Of a stretch of DNA of 34,357 bases, positions 17,106 to 26,400 are shown piece after piece. The notes below the pieces were generated by a model that saw only the letters and a program-made list of their open reading frames with translations, ran no database searches and had not been told where the DNA came from. Origin of the DNA: Myxococcales bacterium (lineage in GTDB: Bacteria > Myxococcota_A > Polyangia > Polyangiales > Polyangiaceae); the NCBI GenBank assembly GCA_025355005.1, contig JANXLV010000158.1, forward strand, positions 1-34,357, written 5' to 3'. Made by a program: the position numbers and the translations under genes. How positions within the stretch are numbered: position 1 is the stretch's first letter; each line of letters opens with the position of its first letter.

Positions 17106-17111
17106 CCTCCT
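17106..17111 (-). promoter_or_regulatory. Ribosome binding site of the FHA-sigma54 activator
   Basis: AGGAGG on the - strand, 5 bases before ATG 17100, decides against the longer upstream reading. Confidence 0.85.
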
Positions 17112-17355
17112 GTGGTGAGCACGAGCTCCCATCGGCCGTGCTCATCAGTGGTTGCGTGCAGACTGCACACACTTCCCGAGACCGGCTCCATGACCAGCCA
17201 ATGTTCACGACGCGTTCCATCCTCACGGAGGAGCGCAACTCGATGGAATCAATGGACGTACGACCGCGAGATCGCTGACCACGGACATGACCAAGGGTGT
17301 CCACGGACGCCCGAAAAAAATACGACGAAAAGTTCAGAGCGACGAAATCGCCTCA

Positions 17356-17378
17356 CACGCGCGCAGTGAACGCGCGTG
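17356..17378 (-). terminator. Possible terminator hairpin after the giant TPR gene
   Basis: CACGCGCG-cagtgaa-CGCGCGTG forms a perfect 8-bp stem about 84 bases beyond the stop. It has no immediate T-run on the - strand, although T-rich stretches follow within 60 bases. It is weak as an intrinsic terminator. Confidence 0.3.
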
Positions 17379-17425
17379 CAATCGCTCCTGCCCCAAGAGT
17401 GGATTTCGGGAGGAGGAGCGTCGAT

Positions 17426-17467
17426 GGGTCAGCCGGGTCAGCCGATGGGTCAGCCGACGGGTCAGCC
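17426..17467. repeat. Tandem GGGTCAGCC repeat over the giant gene's stop codon
   Basis: GGGTCAGCC occurs at 17426, 17435, 17447 and 17459, with spacings of 9, 12 and 12 bases. The last copy contains the TGA of the giant TPR gene when read on the - strand. Confidence 0.85.
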
Positions 17468-20400
17468 GACGGCGATTCCGAGAGTCTTTCGTAGGGCGAG
17501 GTACTGGTCGCTCACCGAGAAGACCAGGAGCTCTTTCATCTTCTCTGCGGGCGGTAGATCGCCCGGGAGCTGCGGTTCGGCTCCGATGATCTTCTTCGCG
17601 ATCTCCAGATCCGCGCAGAGGAGCAGGCCGGCGCGGGCCGCGGTGATGTCCGTGGCTTGCATCCAGCGCTTGAGATCGGCCTTTGCTCCGTCTTCGACGA
17701 AGCGCTGGACGACCAGGCGGAGCGAGTCGCGCTCGACCGGCTGGATGTAGCGCGCGAACTCCTGTGCGGTCGTGTTGACGGCCTGCGCCATCTCGGGCTG
17801 CACGTTGAAGTCCGCGAGGATCAACTTGATGGCGCTGAAGAGAACGACCTTCAGCTCACCAAGCGTGGGGAAGATGTTCTTGATGTAGTGCTCACCGCGA
17901 TACATCGAGAGGTGCTTGCCGACGATGAACGTGAGCTCCTGCGGCGTGAAGCCGGTGAGCACGGTCTGACCGGCGACAGAGGCGGGCGGACGCGCCGGGA
18001 CTGCGACGAGCGCGCCCGGGACGTCATTGCGGACATAGAGCTCCGGCGGCTGCACGCCGAGGACCTGCGAGGCCCAGCCGAAGGTCTTCGCGAAGGTGAC
18101 CGTGCTCGTCGCAGGATCCTGCTTGAAGCGGCGGTCCAGCACGGGGAGCTGCTTTGCACGCTGGAGCGCGGTCAGCTTCGCCGTGACGGCGGACGGGGTC
18201 ACCATCTCGAAGATCTTGCCGATGAAGATGTTCTCGTCCTTGTGGAAGAGGTTCTTCACCCACTGCTCGTTGTCGAGGCGGCTCTTCACCTGGATCATGC
18301 CGCGCGGGCGGTAGTCCTCGAAGAAGCGCTTCTCCTCTTCGTCCGCGCGCTGCAAGAACGAGAGCGCGGCGCACATGCACCACGCGCGATCGTAGTCGTG
18401 CATGCGGAGCGCGAGCTTGTAGAGGCTGCGGTACGGATCTACGCGGAGCGGATCCTTCTGCAGCACGAGCGAGTGCTCGCCGATCGCGGCCTCGAGCTGG
18501 TCGGTGCCCTCGTAGAGCTCGGCCAGGATCTGACGCTCGACGGCCTCGTCGGGCTTGTAGCGCGTCGCCATCTTGAAGGCCTCGATCGCGCTGTTCGTGT
18601 CGGACAGGCGGTCGCGGTAGATGAGACCGAGGTTGTGCCAGAGGTTGAACTCGAGGTCCGGGTTGCTGGTGCCCGCCGACGAGAGCCGACGGAGCATCTT
18701 GCGGAACGCGCGCTCGAGATTCTTCCAGTCCTTCGACGTGGTGAGGATCTTGTTGATGCGCTCGAAGGCCTCGAGATAGCCGGGGTTGAGATCGAGCGCC
18801 TCGTTGAAGAGCTCGACCGCGCGCTCCTGATCGCCTTCCTTGTCGCGGTACAGCTGCGCGACAGTGAAGATGAACTTGGATTTGCGGACGCCGTCCTTCT
18901 CCATCTCGGCAAGGGCCATGATGGTGTCGATCATGCGCGGCCAGGCGGCCGTCGCCTCGTACAGCGTCAGCATCTTGTGGAGGAGCGGACGGTTGTCCGG
19001 CTGGAGCTCGCGCGCCTCTTCGAGGGCCTCGATGGCCTTCGCGGCGTTCTTGTCGTTGTCGTTCCAGACGTCGCCGATCTCCATCAAGATCTTGAAGCGC
19101 TCTTCGCCGTCCACGATGTTGTCGAGGATCTGGCGTTTGTACTGGACGACCTGCTTCCAGTCCTTCAAGTCGTTGAAGATGGAGACCATCGCCTCGAGCG
19201 TGGGCCTGTGCGTCGCGTCGACGCCGAGGGCCTTCTCGAAGTTGTTGACCGCCTGCTTCGCCTGCCCCTGCTCACGCTTGATGCAGCCGAGCTTGTAGTA
19301 GACGTCCGCGCGCTCCGCGGTCTCGTCCTCACTGAGTGAGGTGAGCACCTTCTGGAAGTTGGTGAGTGCCGCGCCCCAGTCCTTAAGGCGGAAGCACACC
19401 TCTGCGAGGCCGCGGATCGTGATCTGATCCGTGAGGTCCAGCTGGTGCGCCGCGCTGTAGGCCTTGAACGACTTGTCGTCCTTGCCGAGCTTCGCAGAGA
19501 CGAGACCCAGCTTGTTGTTGAGCGCGTGTTGCTCCGCGCGCTCACGCTTGCCGGCCTTGCGGACAAGCAGGTCGAGCAGCGGCTCGGCCTTCTCCCACAT
19601 CTCGCGGTTCACGAACTCGTCGGAGAGCGGCAGCGCCGACTCCTCGTTCTCTGGATCCGCCTCGTGCGCGGCCTCCCACGCGAGCACTGCGCTCTCGTGG
19701 TCGCCGAGCATCTCCTCGCGGATCTTGCCGAGGTCGATGAGGAGCTTCGCGCGCTGGCGGGGAGCCGCCGTGTAGCTCTGCTCCTGATCGATGTATCTTG
19801 CAGCCTTGTCGAAGTCCGAGTTGTCGAGCGCGATCTGGCGAAGCGCTGCGAGCGAGGGGATGTGCGCCGGCTCGAGGTCGAGCGCCATCTCGTAGCGCTC
19901 TTGCGCAGAGACGCGGTCGCCCTGCTTCTCGTCGAGGGCCTTGCCGATCTTGTAGAACATCTCGACACGCTGCTTCGTGTCTTGCGTGAGCTCTGCGACG
20001 CGGCCCATGTAGTCGATCGCGCTCTGCGCGTCGTTGAGCTTGTCGTAAAGCTTCGCGAGCTGCTCGAGCGCCGGCACGTTCACGTCGTCGAGGTCGACGA
20101 TGTTCTTGTAGGCGTCGATCGCGCGCTCGGTGTCATCCAGCTCCTCTGCGAAGACCTGGGCGATGAAGCCATAGAGCTCCACCTTGGTCTTGCGCTCGAG
20201 AGTGGCGGAGATGTGCCGTTCGTAGGTTTGATTGAGCTCGGGCCACTGGCGGAGGCGGCGGTAGTTGCGCTCGAGCGCGACGTACGCTTCCTCGTTCGAG
20301 GGATCGATCTCGATCACCTGCTCGAGGCGCTGCGCCGCGATGTCCGCCTTGAGGAAGTGCTCCTCCTGGAGGCTGGCAAGCTTCAGCAACAGGTCGATGC

Positions 20401-23400
20401 GCTCGCGTTCGGTGGTGACGACGTCGAGCTCCAGCTCGAGGGTCTTCACGAGCTCGGGCCACGAGTTCAAGAGCTCGTAGACACGCGCGAGGCCGCGGAG
20501 GGCCTGGAGGTTCTGCGCCTCGATCTCCGTGACCTCGCGGTAGGTCTGCGCGGCCTTCTGCGACTCGGTCATCTGCTCGTAGAGCGTGCCGATCCGCAGC
20601 TTGGTGCCGACGACGGCCTCGGTCTCGCTCAGCGCGGGCACCTTGCGGAGCAGCACGTCGACGAGATCCTTGTTCTGCCCGCGCGCCGCGTAGATGCGCT
20701 CCAGGTTCTCGATGGCCGCGATGAACTGGCCGTCCACTTCGAGCGCACGCGCGAAGTAGGTGATGGCCTGGTCCTGCTGGCTCATCTGCGAGTCGAGCAG
20801 CTCGCCGAGCTCCGTGAGGATCTCCTTGCGATCGATGTCCGCGACCGCAACGTCGAGCGCGCGCGTGAGCGTGGCGCCGAGCTGCTGCCAGTTGGCGTTC
20901 TTGCGATAGAGCTGACCCATCTGGCGCAGCGCGCCGACGTTGTTCGGGTCGAGCTGGACGATCTGCGCGTAGTAGGGCTGCGCGTACTCGGGGTGACCGA
21001 GGTCATCGCCGTACCACTTGGCAAGGTGGAGGCAGAGACGGATCTTCTGCTGCGGCTCCGTCTGCGCTTGCAGCCAGTTGTTCGCGGTCTGGATGACCTC
21101 GCCCCAGCGGCCCGTCGCCTGCGCCATGCGCTCGAGGTACTTCGCGGTCTCGCGATCGTGGAAGTCCTCCCCGAGGGCGTTGGTGAGCGCGTCGAGAGCC
21201 TGGTTCTTGTCGTCGAGCTTCTCCTCGAACACGCGCGCGATCTTGCGGAGTAGCTCCGTCTTCTCGTGCACGTCCTCGCGGGTCTCGAGCCGACCGAGAT
21301 AGAGCTCGATGAGAGGCTCCCAGCGGCCGCCCTGCGTGTGGAGCTTCTCGAGCTCCTTGTAAGCCTCGTCGTGCGCGGGCTCGATCTCGAGGATCTTCTG
21401 CCACGCCGGCGTTGCCTTGTCGTACTCGTTGACGGGATCGTTCCAGAGCGCGGCTGCGCCCTTGAGCTCCGCGATCTTCTGCGGAGCCTCTTCCAGGGCA
21501 TTGGCGCGCTGCATCTTGACGTCGATGACGTCGGTCCAGCGCTCCTCGCTCTTGTAGATCGCCTCGAGGGCATCCATCGCCTCGAAGTCAGCACCGACCT
21601 CGAGCAGCTTGCGCCACGCATCCGCGGCGTCGAAGGGCTGCTGGAGCTCGTTGCCGTAGGTCTTGCCGAGCTCGCGGAAGATCTCCTTGAGCTCCGTGGC
21701 CTCGAGGTTCGCCGCAGCGCGATCCACCATCTGATGGAGGGCCGAGACGAGCTCGTTCGGGTCGTGCTGACGACGGCGGATCGCCGCGATCGCGCGGAGC
21801 GCGCCCAGGTTCGCGAAGTCGATGTCGAGGAGCCGCGTCCAGTCCTCGAGAGCAAGGTCGTCGCGGTTCATCTTCGCGGTGAACGTCTGCGCGCGCCGCG
21901 CGAGGATCGTCACGCGAACTTCGTCTTCGCTCGCGATGTCGAACTCGCGCTCGAGCACGTCGACGAGCTCACGCCACGACTCGCCGGCCTCGTACAGGTT
22001 GGCGAGCGCGCCGAGCGCCTCGGGATCTTCGCCGCGAAGATCGAGGACGATCTTCCAGGTGTCGACCGCGCGGGTCGGATCGCTCAGGCGATCGGACGCG
22101 AGATGCGCGATCTTGGCGCGGATCTCGGCCTCTGCGACGTCACCCGATGCGTTCTCGAGCTCGCGCTCGTAGACCGTCATGAGCTCGGTCCAGGCGCCCT
22201 GCCCTTCGTAGATCCGCGCGAGCGCGGCGATCGCGCCCTCGTGGGCCTTGTCGAGCTTGTCGAAGATCCGACGGAACGCGCGGGTGGCGTTCGGGACATC
22301 CACGACGCGCGCCTCGTAGACCTCACCCAGGCGAGCAAAGAGCTCGATGAGATCCATCTCCTCTGCGGGCGCCTGCGTACGCATCTCGAGGATCTGGGCG
22401 AGGTTCGGCCAGTTCTCGGTCGAGAGGTAGATACGATCGAGGTTCGCGAGCGCCTCGGTGTCGTGCTGATCGACGCCGAGCACGTACTTGTACGTCTCCT
22501 CCGCCTTGTCGATGTCGCCGAGCTCGTCCTCGAACGTCTTCGCGAGGCGACGGCCGATCGTGCGCTGCACGAGCGGATCCTGATGCGCACCGACGATGTC
22601 GGCGTATGCGTTCGCGAGGCTCTCCCAGCCCTGCTCGATCGCAGCAGCGAGGCGCGGCGCCTCTTCTCCTGCCTTGTCGTCGAGCGGGTACTCCTTGAGA
22701 GCACGCACGTACGTGTTCAGGGTCTGGCCCTGATCGATGAGCTTCTCCTCGTAGACCTCGGCGATGCGGTAGTAGGCCGCAAGGCGGTCTTCCTGTCCGC
22801 CGGGACCGTCCTCGGTCGCCTTGGTGGCCGGGATGTGCGTGAGCTGCGCCTCGTAGACGCGCGACAGCTTCTCCCACTCCGCCGCTGCACGGTAGAGGGG
22901 CTCGAGGATCTCCGCGATCTCCACCTGCTTGCCACTCGCCGGCCGCGCGAAGAGGCCTTCGAGCGCGGCGAGCGTGGTGACGTGCTCCGGGGCGGCGTTC
23001 AGCACGTCCCTGTACGCAGCGATCGCCGCGTCCAGGTTGTTCAGATGGTTCTCGTTTACCTGACCGAGGCGGTACTTGAACTCGAGGATCTGATCGGGTG
23101 ACTGACCGATCTCGGACTCGCGCGTGAGGATCTCGGCGAGCTGCGCCCACCGCTCCGTCTGCACGTAGAGCCGGTCGAGCGAGCTCACCGCTTGCTGGTT
23201 CTCCGCGTCGACCTCCATCACGCGGCGATACCGCACGATGGCGTTGTCGACGTCCTCGAGCTGGACCTCGAAGATCTGCGCGGTACGGAGCCCGAGCTCC
23301 ACGAAGCGCTCACGGTTCTCTCCGAGCTTGTCGAGCTCGGCGTCGTATAGCTGCGCCACGTGGGGCCAGCGGGACACGGTCATCGCGAGGCGTTCGAGGT

Positions 23401-26400
23401 TCTGCAGCGTGGAGTCGTTGCCGTTGTCGAAGGCAAGCGCGCGCGCGTACGTGTCGAACGCGGCGCCGTGATTGTCGAGCGCGTCCTCGTAGAGGCGGGC
23501 GATGCGATGGAGCAGGTCCACCTTCTGGAACGGATCGGTGGCGTGCTGGACCTGGACCTCGTGAACGGAGACGAGCTTCGTCCAGTCGCTCGCGCCTTCG
23601 TAGACGGGCTCGAGCACGGCGGCGGCGCCGAGCGGATCGCGATCGCCGGACTTGAGTCCTTCGAGCGCGATGAGCGTGGGCTCGTGATCGGGCTGCTGCC
23701 CGAGGATCTCCGCGTAGAGCTCGATCGAGCGCGCGACGTCGTCGAGCTTCTTCTCGTAGAGCTCCGCGATCCGGTAGTGGAAGCTCACCGCTTCGCTGGG
23801 ATCGTTCGTCATCTCGCTCTCGCGCGTGAGCACGGAGAGGAGCTCGGCCCAGTTGCCTGCCTGCTCGTAGAGGACGTCGAGACGCGAGAGCGCCTGGAGG
23901 TCGTCGGGATCGAGCTCGAGGATCTTCTGGTACGTGTCGATCGCGTTGTGCAGATCCTGGAGCTCGCGCTCGTAGACCGCACCGACCTGGTAGTAGATCC
24001 GCTTCTTCTCTTCGGGATCGACCACGAGGTCGACCTTCTTCGCGTAGACCGCGAGGAGGTCCTTCCATGCGCCGAGGCCGAGGTAGCGCTTCACGAGCGA
24101 GTCGAGGGCGCGGATGTCGTCCTCGTCGATGCCGAGGACCTTCTTGTAGACGCCGATGGCCGCTTCCGGCTTCTCGAGCACGTCTTCTTCGATGGCAGCG
24201 GCCTGATAGAGCGCTTCCTTCTTGGCCTGCGTGTCCTCGAGGACCTCCGCCTTCACCTGCAGGATCTGGGACAGCTCCGCGTAGCGCTCCGTCTGACGGA
24301 ACAGGCGCTCGAGCGACTCTGCCGCCGCGAGGTTCTGCGCGTCGATCTCGAGCGTCTTGCGGTAGTGCGCGATCGCGGTGTCGAGCTGACCGAGGTCGTT
24401 CTCGTACACGCGAGCGCTGGTCATGAAGAGGGAGCTGGCGAGCTGCGGATCCTGGGCCTTCTGCGCCAAGGCCTCGAACGCGTGTGCGAGATCCGCGAAG
24501 CGTCCCGTCACGCGTGCCACGCGATCGAGGTGTTGCTGCGTGAGCTCGCTCGCGGGGTCCTCGTTCAAGGCGCGGACGAGCGTATCGAACGCGGCGTTGA
24601 GATCGCCCGCGGCGTCCTCGTACAGCTGCGCGATCTGGTGAAGGAGCTCCACCCTGCGTGACACGTCATCGCTGCGGCGGACCTGGACCTCGTGCGCGCC
24701 GATCAGCTTCGCGTAGTCCCCGAGATGCCGGTACATCGGCTCGAGCAGGTCCGCGATGACGAGCTCATGGCGCGCGTCCTGCCCGAGGCGCTCGAGAGCG
24801 CTGAAGGCAGCCTGGTTCTGCATGTCGCGCTCGAGCACCGAGCGGTACCCCTCGATCGCGACGTCGATCTGGCCCATCTCGCTCTCACGAAGCGCCGCGA
24901 GGCGGAGCATGAGACTGAGCTGGCTCTCGTCGGAAGCGGCGAGCTGAAGCTGCGCCTCGAGGTTCTCGGCGAGCTCACCCCACATCTTTTGACGAGAGAA
25001 GAGCGCGTCGAGCGCCGCGAGCGCCGCGAGTGCGGTCGGGTCGAGCTCGAGGACCTTCTTGTAGCAACTGACCGCGTCGCCGGGCTGCCCGAGGGCCTCG
25101 TCGTAGATGCGGGCCATCTGCGCGTAGAGCGCCTCGGTCCGTGCTGCGTCCGTGGTCTGCTCGATGCGCTTCTCGATGACCGAGATGACGTCCTTCCACC
25201 GCTGCGTGCGGAAGAAGAGCTGCTCGAGCGCGTCGAGCGCCTCTGCGTCCGACGGGTCGAGACCGAGGACCTTGGTGTAGCCGCGAGCTGCCGCGTCCAC
25301 CTGCTGTAGCTGCGTGTCATTCACGCGAGCGAGCTGCATCCAGTACTCGCGCGCGAGCGCGGCGTCCGTTGCGCCCGACGCGATCTGCTCGAGCAGAGCA
25401 ACGAGCTCCGTCCACGCGTTGGAATGCGTGACGATCGCCTCGATCTCCTGCCGCGTCTCGGCGTTCTCCGGCGCGTCCGTGAGCGCCTGCGACAGCGCGC
25501 GGAAGGCCTGCGCGAAATCCTGCAGCTGCTCGGATGCCACGCGCGCGATCTTGCGGAGGAGCGTGACGCGCTTCTCCACGTCGCCCTGCGCCTGGGAGAG
25601 GATGCCGAGGGCGAAGATGAGCTTCTTCCAGTCGGCGCGCTCCTCGTAGATGTTCTCGAGGATGCTGGCGGCGTCGCCGCGAAGGTCCTCGTTCGTGAGG
25701 AGGTTCTCGAGCGCGAGGCGCGCGCCTTCGTGCTGCGCATCCAGGAAGAGGATCTCGCGATAGTTCTCGAGCGCAGGCGCGGCATCGGAGAGGTGCTTCT
25801 CCAGTGTCTGGCCAAGGCGGTACTTGAGGTCGATGAGCTCCTTCTCGGTCGCATCGAGCTCGATGCGGCGGCGGAGAACGTCGACGTAGGGCTCCCACCG
25901 ACCGAGCTGTCCGTAGAGGACGTCGAGCGCGCCGAGGGATGCGATGTCCGTGGGCTCCTCGTCGAGGATCTGGACGTAGGTCTCGATCGCCTTGTCGACG
26001 TCCTTGATCTCCGTCTCGTAGAGCTTCGCGATCTCGTACGAGATCGCCTTGCGCTCGTCCGGACCGGACATCTCGCGCTTCTTCTCGTAGATGCCGAGGA
26101 GCTCGCCGAACTTGCCCGTGTGGCGGTAGAGGCCCTCGAGCGCGCCGAGCGCGATCGCGTTCTCGCTGTCCTTCTCGTAGACCGCCCGGTACACGCCGAG
26201 CGCGTCGTCGATGCGGTTCATCTCCTCGACGAGGATGCGGCCCTGACGGAGCCGCAACGCGATCGCGAGATCCATGTCGGCGGCGTTGTCTGCGTTGTCG
26301 ATCGCCGTGGCGTAGCCGGCAATGACGCGGTCCCAGCCGTTCATGGCCTTGGCCGCGCGCTCCATGTCGGTCGCGGTCTGCTCGTCCGAGGGGAAGAGAT

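Larger units (their letters stand above)
17101..17461. other. 361-bp intergenic region between the activator and the giant TPR gene
   Basis: The region holds the leader of the activator gene (right to left) and the downstream part of the giant TPR gene. Visible elements are a small inverted repeat GTGCA-gac-TGCAC (17156-17168), a GC-rich hairpin (17356-17378), an A7 tract (17313-17319) and tandem GGTCAGCC repeats at the right end. No convincing sigma54 or sigma70 promoter was found, and no coding sequence. Confidence 0.6.

Noticed and set aside
17376..17750. + strand frame with M-G-Q-P repeats
   Set aside because: The repeat is produced by the 12-base tandem sequence, and the rest of the frame is antisense to the giant TPR gene.
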